64,000 bases of DNA, from NCBI GenBank assembly GCA_037576195.1, contig CM075101.1, positions 50,902,001-50,966,000 of the forward strand, in the 5' to 3' direction. Both the position numbers and the translations under genes were made by a program. Under the pieces are notes generated by a model. It saw nothing but the letters and a program-made list of their open reading frames with translations, was not told where the DNA came from and made no database searches. The DNA is from Phytoseiulus persimilis. Lineage: Eukaryota; Arthropoda; Arachnida; Mesostigmata; Phytoseiidae. Shown here one piece after another: positions 33,690 to 44,048 of this stretch (position 1 is the first letter of the stretch; each line of letters starts with the position of its first letter).

Positions 33690-36600
33690 CTGAAGGTCAG
33701 CCAGGTTCTTCGGTGTGTTTCCCCCCAGAGGCACAGAGATGGCGAGGGAGGCGATCGGAGCGACCACTGACATTGCCAAAATCGGCAGACAGTGCTCAGA
33801 CAGTGCGGTTGGCTGCAGCCGCGCACTCGATAGAATTTTTATGTCGCCAAGTATGAGGCCACGGACTCTACTATACCGGCAGAACCGAAGCAGCTCAAAC
33901 GGTATTCATCGTGGTTCTAGCCGGGACAATTCCATGGACACGGAGAGAGCATCCCCGCGACTCCGAAAACGACCGAGCCGTGAGAAAGGAACAGGAGGGC
34001 ATGAAAGAAGGATTCGGGATCGTTGTCGACAGGCCAAAACGTGCCCATGGACACATAGTGTGCAGACGCACACCCCACACATCGAGGAGAGAGACTGTAT
34101 CAGAGAGGCTGCGGAAATCTGACGGCTGACTGCACGCAGAGGCTCGCTGACGTTCCACGAATTCACCGAAATCCTCACAGGAAACATACATCTCTCGTTA
34201 ATGGGAGAACACTCTCCTTGCCTCAGTCAGATGTACGGCTTGAATATAGAAAGAAACATTCGGGGCGTCTTGATCACGTGAGGAGTCTGCTGTATCCAGA
34301 GGGAGGAATAATACTCCTCTCGACGCAGGCTCACAGGATAATAGTTGCGAAGTATCGGTGGGTCAAGCAATCTGTTCGCTTCGTGAGTATTAACAATCGC
34401 CATCGGACACAGCGCCGGAACAAGAATAGCTCAATGGGCGGCCCCGGCAGCCCGGAAATAGTGCTCAAAGATGACGGCGACTCGAGTCTCCAAGGGCTAA
34501 ACGGGAGTGAAATGTGGAAAGGACTTCGAAGGACTCACCATAGAACAACTGACGCAGGCTTTATCTCTCGAATGCGTTGACGTGGCCTGCGTTTGAATAC
34601 CATTATGTTGAGCGAGCTTGGGGTCCAAACTGCCTCGAGCTTCGGGAGTAAACCGACCATTGAATTGAATTCAACAGGCGTTGCGGCAAGGATGAGAAAA
34701 GCCGTAAGCCACCATTCCATGACATGAGAGAAAGCTGATAATCGGATTGCTTGAAGAGACCCAGCTCTTCAGTCATTCTGCCGCACTGGAAGTGTTCGTT
34801 TCAGCGACAGATCGCTGCGAACTGGTGCAACGTCCTCTTTCGAGATTCCATATCCTCATCCGCGCCTGACTCAAGGCGGATGTTGTGAGCTTAGCTATGC
34901 ACACCGCAGGACCTCTGTATCCTGGGCGTCAATCACGATCCAGCCCTTTTCTATCCCATCTCGTCTCTCTCCCCACTTCAGTCACCTGCATTTAGGGCGT
35001 CGAGCTTGCCGCAAGGGTGAGAGATTGCTCAGAATAGTTGCCCCACTAAACACTTTGTGGCAATTGGTCTGCTGGAGCGGCGATGATATTCAGTCATTGA
35101 GGAGGAATGATCTCTGTTTTATGAGCCACTCCGAGAGCCCGGGACTCGGCCGCGTTATTTGGAGTGAAACCTCGTTTCTTCCAACCAATCGATACGGAAA
35201 AGGATTGGAATATTCGGACTGTGCTGCTTTCGAAATTGAAACAATTCGGATCGCATTGCAATCGAAGTTGGAATGATAGGAGTCGTACTGTTATTCAAGT
35301 TGGAATAATCGAGCTGAGAATCCGAATGGTTGAAATAATCGAGAATGAATTGATCGAGGTTGTACTGTGATACCGGGGATGGGTGATAGGTCCAAGCTTT
35401 CGGTGGAATCACAGCACCTTGCGGCCATGCGACTGATGAATCTTGATCCAACTCTTCACAGTCGAGGTTGGACTGGACGTTGAGAGTCCACATCGGGGGT
35501 TTTCGAACACCAGATCGAATCGCGGATGGAGCAACCGAACATCTGGGAATCCTTTGCTCGGACGTCGAGTGTTCTCGGGAAGACGTTGTCTGATATACAT
35601 ACCAAGGAGCTTTCCCTGGAAGTTCGAGCGGCTCGACCTTGATCACGAGTCAAGATTGAGTTCGTGAACCAAGATTGCTCGACTCAAAATCTTGCGCTGC
35701 TCCCGGCGAATAATCCTAGAAACGCAGTTTACCTGAGAGGAGCAACGCACAGGAGATCAACTCCGGAGCCCCCCCCCCCCCTCCGATGATAAATACAACT
35801 ATAACATGAATAATGAACCCAAGAAGAAACCTCGACTGCTGTCATGATGGCTTTCTTGCATCATAGGAACGATCGCACCCTCAAAACGCTCCCTCCCGAG
35901 AGTCGATGCTCGGAATGATCAACATACGTGATAGAATGATTGCTGCCGTTTACAGAGGATAACACTATTCCGTGTCCGAGTTCGTGCATTCGGAGTCCGC
36001 CCAAGAGTCTATGACTCTGCTGCTGCTTCTCTCGATTTCGGCAGCGGACGCGCGTTCGCTGGCGGTGGTCGCCGTGTTCGTTCATCCGGGCAGAGGGAAG
36101 AGACAAGTGAGGTGGCTGAGAATGACATAGTCTTCATCCTGGCGTCCACCTCCTTCTGCTGTGGAAGACACGAGCAGCCGACAGCACACTGATCAAGGAG
36201 TCCCTCCCCCATACGTTCCTCTCTCGTTTTTCCCACTACTTCCACTCTAAATGTGTTTTCTTGAGTCGCTCGTGTGGCAGGCAGGCAGGCGGGCAGGCGA
36301 GCGGGCACGCAGGGGCGCAGACTAGCGCAGTTGCTGGTTACCTGGACATTGGGCTGTGATACGAAGAAATCACGTCAGGAAACGACGCGGCATATCCTCC
36401 TTTCTATGGGTTTGATTATCAAGCCGACAAGAACTTCTTTCGTTAGATCTCTCCGCGCGATCATGATGTTCTTGCCCGCTGTCTCTCCTACTCGCTGGAT
36501 AAGCTGCTCTCTCGTATTCCGCTGATGGTCTTCCTGTGGCTAGAATGAGTATGGCTAGATGTCGACCCAATGCCTGAGTGATCCACGTTCCCCACGTTCT

Positions 36601-36860
36601 CGAGAACTCCGCAATATTTTCTAGACACATCAAAATTTCCCTAGATTTCCCCGGTAGTTCAGCTCCAGGGCCTCAGAGACCCCATCAGAGTCCTCGCAGC
36701 GTTACGTCGGTCAGCGTGAAGAACAGCTCCGAACGCTGAGCGATGGCCTCTTTCGACCACACGCTCGCAATCGTGTTCACTTAGCGGCGACGCATTCGAT
36801 ATCGCCTCCTCTAAACACTCACTAACGAGACTATTGTTACACGTGCCATGGGCGCGTATC
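33690..36860. other. Unassigned stretch with weak ORFs and simple repeats
   Basis: No gene is recognised. Minus frame 34720-34535 begins with a signal-peptide-like sequence (MEWWLTAFLILAATPVEF) and could be a first exon. Minus frame 35646-35155 (163 codons) overlaps a degenerate AT-rich repeat of GTTGGAATAATCGAG at 35265-35365, which explains its Asn/Ser/Tyr-rich part. A C run lies at about 35769-35781, and a (GCAG)n-like run at about 36276-36320. Confidence 0.35.
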
Positions 36861-36866
36861 AGCCAA

Positions 36867-37295
36867 TCAGGTTGGAATCATGAGTTTTCCAATGTCTGCG
36901 CTGATGGTCCTCTGACGTGAGAAAAGCGCTGCGCAGTGCTGTACATACTCCAACGTCGAACGAACATGACCAGCCGAGTCAGACGAGTGGATCAAAACCC
37001 ATGGTGTTCCCACGTGGCGGCCAACGGGCAGCGTTGCAGCCCGCTTTATTTCGTCTTTTGCCAAATCATCGGTTAAAGCTGTTCGAACAGCTTGGATATA
37101 AACTGAAACCAGCGGAGTCTCGAAGATACCAATGGAGGCACAGCTCTGGGGAACTGTAAGCGTTCTGCTCTCAAGTGCATCAGGTGCTGAACGGAAACAT
37201 CCGTTTCGTGACACTTGGAAAGACTCGTTTGCGAACTTTGAGCGGAAAGATTGTGAAAGAAGCGAGCCCACTAGCAACCAGATGCCTTGAAACAC
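36867..37295 (-). CDS. Hypothetical minus-strand ORF, possible terminal exon
   Basis: A 142-codon frame. The last ~90 residues are the most protein-like (VYIQAVRTALTDDLAKDEI, then GTPWVLIHSSDSAGHVRS) and are preceded by an acceptor-like CTTACAGTTCCCCAG near 37145-37160. The first 40 residues look less like coding sequence, so a spliced exon ending at the stop near 36867 is the simplest gene model. Plus-strand frames of similar length overlap it. No domain is recognised. Confidence 0.25.
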   Translation of the reverse strand: MFQGIWLLVGSLLSQSFRSKFANESFQVSRNGCFRSAPDALESRTLTVPQSCASIGIFETPLVSVYIQAVRTALTDDLAKDEIKRAATLPVGRHVGTPWVLIHSSDSAGHVRSTLEYVQHCAALFSRQRTISADIGKLMIPT

Positions 37296-37299
37296 TCCC

Positions 37300-38740
37300 G
37301 CAAAAGCCCTTCGTTCCGATTATCGGAAAACGAAACTACCCCGACTTCCAATGCGGACCGACAAAATGCCTGATGAAGGTCTCTCCCCGGTGTTCGCTCA
37401 ACGAAACCTTGCAAGATTTGCCGTCGAATCGCTTTCGGAACGGGCCTCGTGAGCGATATTACCGGAGCTAGAGTTGCCAACATGTTCCGCTTCCGACATC
37501 TTGGATTCCCTGTGCGCTCAAAGAGAAATCGATCTTAGCTCTCGTCCAGCTGCCTCTCCCCCGCCCAAGCTCGTGGGTTTCTCAAGAGCTATCGACTTGA
37601 AGACATGCGAAGAGGAGACAGAGGATCTATGAGAGAAAAACTTGGAGGTGCGCTCCGTGCAGGGTTTCCGTCTCTTCGTCGCGTGTCGCTCGAGTGGCTG
37701 GCCAGCCACGCATGCAACGACGCCGTGGCAGACCGCCGACGAAATAAATTTAGAACGACGAGAGGAGGCCCTCCGAGCAGTTTGGCCGCCAGCTGGGCTC
37801 TGCGTTCCTCAAATCTCTCCGCCACGCTCGTTAGTTGACTAGCTTCTTCAAACACACCTCTTGGTATTAGAATTTTTCCGTTCGCTCCTCTTCACACTTA
37901 ATTAGATACTAAGTCGTCCTAATCCCCGTTCGCTCACAGTGGGCCGGAAAGGAAAGTCAACGCCAGCAGAAGACGGAGGAAATGCAGAGTAGTCTCCGAA
38001 GCGAGAGAAAATATAATCAATCTACCTCGCGGAGAAATCTGTCTGATTCCGCGCGTGCAATAAAACTCGCCGGCTTGCGCGAGAATGCGACAATGCCGAC
38101 ATCTTTCGACAACCTGAATCCCTCAACTGAGTTTTCCCTCTCTTTCTCTTGCGCTCGAGCGGGCCACAGATCACTAATCTCTCGCTTCGTTCCGGCCCGC
38201 CTAATGGGTTTCTGGGTTTTACCCGCTGAGTTCACTCCCGCTCTGCGACCATCAGAGGCGCTGCCTCCCTTGTCCTGTCCTCAGTCTCGCCCAATCGTCG
38301 TCGGTAGTCAATACCATGTCCCAGGCCCTCTCGAGTGAAGAGAGGAAAGGAAAGCGGATATTGATCAAGATGAGATGGTTCCGGAGAGATATTGGCTCGA
38401 AGAAAAGTCTGAGATGGCATTATTGAACTCCAGTCTTGACGGAATTAGCCGACAGAAGGTGACTTCCCCTCATCCCTCCGATGCAGTGTTCTTCGCTGTC
38501 TGGAGTTTGTTCGGCTGCAGCGAACCAGCGTTTGTCCAATTGATTCGCGCCTGGGGAAAGGCTCGAGCGGTTCAGTGTACACCCGGAGAAATCGTGCTTC
38601 CTCACAACAGTTACAGCACGGACACCGTAGTCGGCACGCAGCTCTTCCCCTTCGAGGGAATTCATGTCGACAGGCCTTGGTCTCAGGCAGTCATTCATTG
38701 ATTGAAGGTGCCGAACTCCCCTCAAAGATAAGTCGACTGT
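37300..38740. other. No gene recognised
   Basis: Frames on both strands are short or overlap frames of equal length (for example 37982-38338 plus and 38235-38017 minus). No family signal is seen. Confidence 0.4.
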
Positions 38741-38742
38741 GA

Positions 38743-38748
38743 TTTATT
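38743..38748 (-). terminator. Polyadenylation signal AATAAA
   Basis: AATAAA on the minus strand, about 50 bp past the stop codon of the ORF ending at 38797. This is the right place and orientation for cleavage and polyadenylation of that gene. Confidence 0.6.
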
Positions 38749-38796
38749 GTTCTCCTCCTCATGCGCCCCGGATGAGCGTGTTATGTACAGCCAGTC

Positions 38797-39561
38797 CTAC
38801 CTCGAAAACATTCTCTCAAAATCGTCCACGTTCATCACAATCGAAGATTCCTCAAGTACGGCGTGATCGTGTATGGGTTCTCCGGCAACAATGACGTTCT
38901 TCACGAGTCGGAACGACTTGTCTACAAGGGACACGAGGTCGCAGCACGTGACGTGGAGGACATCTTCTAGCTGAGACACTAGCTTGTCTTCGATCGCCAC
39001 TCCGGTGCTCGTGAGATAGTACTGAAGCACATCCGTGAGGTTATGTTGCAGTTCGATCTGGAGTGTCAAGTTCACCTGTTTGAGGTCACGGACCGTTGCC
39101 GAGAGCAGGCTGAACTGTTCTAGGACCTCATCGAGACTCATGCGATCGTAGTCGGCCGTTTGTTGGATTCGTTTCCATCGCGCCGGATCGCCGCCCACGA
39201 GCGCGAACGCTTCAAGGAAGCGAGTCTCCATCCGCTCAATGGTGTCCACATCCATCAAAGGCGCTGAGTTCAAGAACATCAGCGATTTTATCAATGCTCC
39301 CCGGAGATGGAGCTCGTAGGAGCTGCGTTCGAGCAGCGCGTAGTGGAATTGGGTCAGCATGGAGTTTGCTCTCAGTTGGAGAAACGTCCCCAGATCGCGC
39401 AACTGAGCCGAAAAGTGGCTTATCACTGTCTCTATATGCCGAGCACGGAACGTGTAGAGCACACGGAACATGGAGTTGTCCATTTCGTCAGTGATCGGGT
39501 AGCGCTCATCCGCCTGGCGGAGAGCGGGGATCGTCTTCCGAGCATTGGACTTGTTCGACAT
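38797..39561 (-). CDS. Intact 254-codon gene of unknown function
   Basis: This is the most convincing protein gene in the window. The frame starts at an ATG with G at -3 and an in-frame TAA eight codons upstream, so 39561 is either the true start or lies just after a splice acceptor (CTGCTCAG). Composition is even and strongly helical: MFRVLYTFRARHIETVISHF near the N-terminus, a central MDVDTIERMETRFLEAF, a leucine-rich helix pair (LEQFSLLSATVRDLKQ, LQIELQHNLTDVLQYYL) and an acidic C-terminus with VMNVDDFERMF. No signal peptide or membrane segment is seen. A polyadenylation signal follows 50 bp past the stop. I do not recognise the family. A helical intracellular protein is the limit of inference. 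A domesticated mobile-element or viral origin is possible but unsupported. Confidence 0.65.
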   Translation of the reverse strand: MSNKSNARKTIPALRQADERYPITDEMDNSMFRVLYTFRARHIETVISHFSAQLRDLGTFLQLRANSMLTQFHYALLERSSYELHLRGALIKSLMFLNSAPLMDVDTIERMETRFLEAFALVGGDPARWKRIQQTADYDRMSLDEVLEQFSLLSATVRDLKQVNLTLQIELQHNLTDVLQYYLTSTGVAIEDKLVSQLEDVLHVTCCDLVSLVDKSFRLVKNVIVAGEPIHDHAVLEESSIVMNVDDFERMFSR

Positions 39562-39716
39562 CTCGCGTCTGCTGAGCAGTTATTCGTTTTCTCCGCGTCG
39601 AAGCGATCGCAAAATTCCAGGAACTGCATGCGGTCTGCTATTGCTCCATCACGATTCGGGGACCGCACGTTGGAGTGCATGCATTCCATAACTGTTCCTC
39701 ATCGGGCAACGTTTTA

Positions 39717-40352
39717 TTACCCCTGGGAGTTCTCTGCGCACCATCCCACGGGGTCCCGGGATTCGAAGCTCTTTTTTCCAACGTTTTCCCGAGGACCGCT
39801 TCGAGCAGCGAAGCTCAATATGGAATCGGAGGGCGACCAGAAAGAGAGAGAGGGTCGCTCCTGGTCGAACAGGAACATGAACAAGGGGTGTTTCGGGTTC
39901 TGGAAACGGCGAAACCACAATAAATGAGAGGGCGTGTTGCCGAAAGACGTGTCTCCGGCTGCGGCGAGAAGCCTTGCGAAACAACGATGTTGATTCTGCT
40001 GGGGGAAATGGCTATGGTAGAAGGTGGTCGTCATGGACGCTTGCTGTGGTGGCGAGCGGCCGGGGTAGTATAAAGGCTCGAGGAGCATGGTTGGGAACTT
40101 TGGGGGTGGGCGTGTGAAAGAACGTGACCTCGACGCCCTCAGCGTGTCCCACTCAGAATTGCGAGCCACGTCCAAAGTGGACGCATCGCCGGACGAGGGG
40201 CCGAATGACTCGCTCTTCGTCTGACCGACCGGCCAACCGACCAAGCAGCCGTACGAGCAACTGGAGCTAACCTCTGCTCTCGTTCCCAAGCCAGGATGGT
40301 CTGTTTCATTCTTGCCCGCCCGCGAGAAGCAGACGTCCCGAGCGCCGGTCAT
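39717..40352 (-). CDS. Long weak minus-strand ORF upstream of the 254-codon gene
   Basis: A frame of 211 codons, long for chance, but rich in Ser, Arg, Pro and Phe and without recognisable domains. It sits just upstream of the 38797-39561 gene on the same strand and in a different frame, so it could be a 5' exon or leader sequence. It overlaps the putative plus-strand promoter and start at 40069-40296. I consider it more likely non-coding. Confidence 0.15.
   Translation of the reverse strand: MTGARDVCFSRAGKNETDHPGLGTRAEVSSSCSYGCLVGWPVGQTKSESFGPSSGDASTLDVARNSEWDTLRASRSRSFTRPPPKFPTMLLEPLYYPGRSPPQQASMTTTFYHSHFPQQNQHRCFARLLAAAGDTSFGNTPSHLLWFRRFQNPKHPLFMFLFDQERPSLSFWSPSDSILSFAARSGPRENVGKKSFESRDPVGWCAENSQG
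40069..40075 (+). promoter_or_regulatory. TATA-box-like sequence
   Basis: TATAAAG in a GC-rich setting, 220 bp upstream of the ATG at 40296. If functional it would drive the 40296 frame and place divergent promoters between the two ORFs. Confidence 0.3.
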
Positions 40353-40745
40353 CGCCAGAAAACGGCAGAACGGGGCTTCTTAGGCCGCAGGGCCGGAAAC
40401 CCCGACCATAGGCTGGGTCCTACCGAGAGTCAAGCGCATCGAGCGACCAGTCCCCTCCTGAAACCTTTATCGGCTGGTGGATCGAACCTTACACACGATA
40501 ATCGCAGAGTTCTCTCCTTTGACGGCTCCCAGCATGTCCCTCGAAACGCCGAAGCCCAGTTGCTAGACGAGGTTGACGAAAAGTTGTCGTGTAATCCATC
40601 CGACCGCTGGAGTCGCTCGAAACCAAGAAATCCTCTCGCCATCCAACGTTCTACGACACGGACTCATCACTGTCGCCGTCTGTTACATCGGTTTCCGATC
40701 AACGTCGAATCGTTTCAATCGAGACTTCGCAATACTGTAGCTTGA
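40296..40745 (+). CDS. Hypothetical plus-strand ORF with good start context
   Basis: A frame of 149 codons whose ATG has A at -3 and G at +4, a favourable metazoan context, preceded by TATAAAG. The middle (NAEAQLLDEVDEKLSCNPSD) is protein-like, while the ends are Arg/Ser/Pro rich. No AATAAA is seen shortly downstream and no family is recognised. It is divergent from the 254-codon gene. Confidence 0.25.
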   Translation: MVCFILARPREADVPSAGHRQKTAERGFLGRRAGNPDHRLGPTESQAHRATSPLLKPLSAGGSNLTHDNRRVLSFDGSQHVPRNAEAQLLDEVDEKLSCNPSDRWSRSKPRNPLAIQRSTTRTHHCRRLLHRFPINVESFQSRLRNTVA

Positions 40746-40799
40746 TTCGAGTGGCGTACTTGGCTTTCCCTTTATCGACAATCAACGTGAACACATTGA

Positions 40800-41820
40800 G
40801 GCACAACGCCCTTAGAATTCTGCTTCGAATCGCTTTCTGGAAGTCAGCTCGAGATAGGTTATGGATGCTCCGGTCGACGGCCTAGTGCCGAGTTCCAGAT
40901 GAGCGAGAGCTTGTGGGGAGCGAGCTCGATTTGTAGAGGTCGACTTTTTGTTCCCGCTTCGAAGCCAACTTCTACCCCCATCCCACGATTCGCGATTGTC
41001 CCCCGTCCGCAAGATGCTTCGCAAGTTGCCCCGATTTTTGATCCAGCTCTGAGAATCGGGCTTATCCGATGGAGTCATTGCCGAGAGATACTTTCCATTC
41101 TCCTGTCACTGAAAATTGGGCTTTTAGCTCGTAACTTTGCGTATCCAACGTTTCAGTCCCACGCGTTACACCGAGAGACCTCTCCGATTTTAGGTAACGG
41201 AGTCAACTCCGTGAGTTACGGCGGCTCGTTGTGAGTCTTCCATCCACTCTTCCTTACGTTTCTCGGAGAATGCCAGTAACTCTTTCTGCTACGAATTACC
41301 ATCAGTGCAGCAGGGGGCTCGCTAATGTTCCACAGCCCGCAGGCTAGGCAGACCGAGCTGGAACGCAAGCTGCCAGTCGTCTTCTATGTTCTCCGGAGTT
41401 TGTTCGGAGGCGGACTTTGAATGAGGATTCGATGACTGCGATGCCGCGCCTTCTACGTAGGTCACCATTATCATTAGATACATCAGATACGCTTACCATA
41501 CTGCGCAGTTGCTGCTGTCGCCGTGGCCGGTGGCACCGTTATCAGGGCCAGATGAAGAGCTCAACCTAGCTTCGCTACCTCAACCTAGAGGAGTATGGAA
41601 AGCGAGCGATCAGGATTCACTTTGCTGAAGTATCGATGAGGATGTCGACGATACGTAATAACTCGACGGCGGACACTTGGCGCCTTGGAAAACCACACGG
41701 AGATGAAGAAGGACGGTGAAAATCACGTTTCTCCTAAGCTTCCTCATACGTGGAGGAGGGATTTATGAGAGCCTATCAAAAACGGGCCATTGAGGTGGTA
41801 CACAGATGCCTATGAGGCTA
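40800..41820. other. No gene recognised
   Basis: Only short overlapping frames, such as 40899-41234 plus against 41078-40812 minus. No repeat or RNA gene is seen. Confidence 0.4.
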
Positions 41821-41828
41821 GAGGTATC

Positions 41829-42968
41829 TGCTGTTCCCGTCCAATGGGCATCAGATAATCAGGTTTCTCCAAGAATGACTCTACCGCACAGCTGATCAGT
41901 TTCGAAAAATCTGAGGGACCATCAAACTCATCCCGACAGATGGTGAGCCAATCGCGCACGTCAAGGCAGAGTGCAGTTTCCGCATGACACACACCTCGCA
42001 TTTTTTGTCGGAAATTTTCGAGCCTGATATATCGCCTCAAAAATATATATCGATAGGCGATTCCCAGGCGGTATTTTCGATTGTTGAGGTGAGAATCAAA
42101 AATCGTCGGATCGACCTTGCGGCTCGATATGCTGATGTTTCACCCGAGTGTGTTTCCTAGTAATTTTCACCCACGCAGATACCTTCAATTCCGGCTCGTT
42201 GAGGAGTTACGGAAGGGAATGCGAGGGAAACGAAATTAACCAATGGGTAGGGCCTTGAAAGCGAGCGCGGTAAAGCTCTGCTCGAGGAAACAGTGATGGA
42301 TACAAGATTCCGAGGCGGCCATTTCGATTCTTTCTGAAGTGGATATGATGAGAATTTCGGCCACGAGATGGTTTTCAAAATGACCCATTTTTTCTCCGAG
42401 GTCGTCCTGAAAGTAATCGGGAAAAAGTCGTGGGGATCGCAGTCGACGCGCGAAAGGAAACCGGTCAGTCGCCAGAAAACCGATTGAAGTTATCTCGTTT
42501 CCTCGAAAACTGGCAAGCGATCGACTCCACCCCTCTTTCAAGGCCGTACCCATTGGTTAATTTCGTTTCCCTCGCATTCCCTTCCGTAACTCCTCAACGA
42601 GCCGGAATTGAAGGTATCTGCGTGGGTGAAAATTACTAGGAAACACACTCGGCTGAAACATCAGAATATCGAGCCGCAAGGTCGATCCGACGATTTTTGA
42701 TTCTCACCTCAACAATCGAAAATACCGCCTGGGAATCCCCTATCGATATATATTTTTGAGGCGATATATCAGGCTCGAAAATTTCCGACAAAAAATGCGA
42801 GGTGTGTGTCATGCGGAAACTGCACTCTGCCTTGACGTGCGCGATTGGCTCACCATCTGTCGGGATGACTTTGATGGTCACTCAGATTTTTCGAAACTGA
42901 TCAGCTGTGCGGTAGAGTCATTCTTGGAGAAACCTGATTATCTGATGCCCATTGGACGGGAACAGCAC
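41829..42968. repeat. Large young inverted repeat, arms ~434 bp, spacer ~273 bp
   Basis: The arm 41829-42261 is the reverse complement of 42535-42968 at roughly 97% identity by eye. Landmarks include TGCTGTTCCCGTCCAATGGG at the outer left and its inverse at the outer right, and TTGAGGAGTTACGGAAGGGA inside. A 30-bp segment with GAGCGCGGTAAAGCTCTGCT (42269-42300) also recurs, partly inverted, just outside the right arm (42968-43000), which suggests the arms arose by an inverted duplication with rearranged edges. A transcript crossing it would form a hairpin several hundred base pairs long. Confidence 0.9.
42636..42881 (-). CDS. Hypothetical ORF within the inverted-repeat arm (also on plus strand in the left arm)
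   Basis: A frame of 81 codons with well-balanced composition (EIFEPDISPQKYISIGDSQ, then VFSIVEVRIKNRR) ending in a stop. The left arm encodes the same peptide on the plus strand at about 41920-42161 with only a few substitutions. The opposite strand of the same DNA is also open (see 42756-43172), so at most one of the two is likely to be coding. No family is recognised. Confidence 0.2.
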   Translation of the reverse strand: MTIKVIPTDGEPIAHVKAECSFRMTHTSHFLSEIFEPDISPQKYISIGDSQAVFSIVEVRIKNRRIDLAARYSDVSAECVS

Positions 42969-43172
42969 TGTTTTCTCGAGCAGAGCGCGGTAAAGCTCTC
43001 GTACATCTGCTCCTTCCTGTATGACGTGAGACGTGACTGTCGAAACGCTTTCAAGATTATCGCTGAAATTTTTTCTGCATCCAGAGAAGGTGCCCGTCAA
43101 TTGGAGAGTGCCGCCCGCTCAGACATGCTTCCTGTCATTCCCCAGCCCTCCAAAAGGGGGAAGAATAGGTAA
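42756..43172 (+). CDS. Hypothetical plus-strand ORF, right inverted-repeat arm into flank
   Basis: A frame of 138 codons extending beyond the arm. It includes CLDVRDWLTICRDDFDG and SYICSFLYDVRRDCRNAF, then AFKIIAEIFSASREGARQ, and ends PSKRGKNR before a TAA at 43170. The left arm carries a shortened minus-strand version (42040-41810) that loses this C-terminal half. If the right copy is the parent, the left copy is a truncated inverted duplicate. The function is unknown. Confidence 0.3.
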   Translation: MRRYIRLENFRQKMRGVCHAETALCLDVRDWLTICRDDFDGHSDFSKLISCAVESFLEKPDYLMPIGREQHCFLEQSAVKLSYICSFLYDVRRDCRNAFKIIAEIFSASREGARQLESAARSDMLPVIPQPSKRGKNR

Positions 43173-43185
43173 TACTAACACAACA

Positions 43186-43217
43186 ACATATACATATAAA
43201 TATATATATATATATAT
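43186..43217. repeat. (AT)n microsatellite
   Basis: Alternating TATA sequence immediately after the stop of the 42756-43172 frame. Confidence 0.9.
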
Positions 43218-44048
43218 TCGGATTAGTTATACACTCCTTCAGAGGAGAATTCCCGTACCAAGGAATCGTAGTAACAAGTGTCACTCGAGAACGACTCGAC
43301 AAGGCCAACGATTGGCTGCGGCAGCGTAATGGTATCCATAACCACGACGACATCACGAGAAACCATTATCGACGCAGCTTGGAAAATGAAGCGTCCTTGG
43401 AACTCAGGTGTCGTTGGAACCGAGTGCTGTCTTGATCCTAGAGGGTGATTGAAACCTCAACTTCCAAGAGCGTCGTTTCCCTCGCTCTGGAAGACATCTG
43501 GGAACCGCCGATTCGAGAAGAACCCCAGTATGTGCTATCGCGCTTCGTTTGCTGCCCCAAAGCTTCTCGCGAATACACGTAAAACAGTGCGATCAATACT
43601 CGAGCAGTGTTAGATGCTAAGAATAAAACACAAACAAATGGATAGCGAGCGAGATGTACAAGACGCCCGAAGACAGATGCACGTCTTTCCGAGAGAGTCT
43701 TAGCGTCTCGCTGTTCTGATCCCAGATACCAGTAGGGATTAGCTCTCTGCCCACTAGCTATCGGAAGATCGGACGGACGAACGAGCAAACAGAGAGAGAC
43801 CGCCCGGGTGTTCGGCTCAGAGAGTCACTGCGGGTTCACGCAACGGGCACAAGGGCTCCGAAGGCAGTTCCGTTTCATCGAGTCGATGAAATTCCACCAA
43901 CCGGTGTAGTGAGTGCGATAATTCATTCCTCCATGAGCTACTTCATCTCTTCATTGCATTCTCCCAATGCAAACACCAGCTTCCGGATGATGAGCATAAC
44001 ATGTGACCTTTGTAGGAGCCGAAGCGTATCCGCATCCGTGTCAGTCGT
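43218..44048. other. No gene recognised
   Basis: The minus frame 43788-43438 (116 codons) has a hydrophobic centre (YPFVCVLFLASNTARVLIAL) but no other support. Confidence 0.3.

Noticed and set aside
33895..34191. 98-codon minus-strand ORF
   Set aside because: Overlaps three other frames of similar length with no composition bias or motif to prefer it.
35760..35790. C run as a regulatory tract
   Set aside because: A plain homopolymer with no associated element; more likely slippage.
39432..39689. Minus ORF just upstream of and overlapping the 254-codon gene
   Set aside because: It is a shifted reading of the same DNA and has no independent support.
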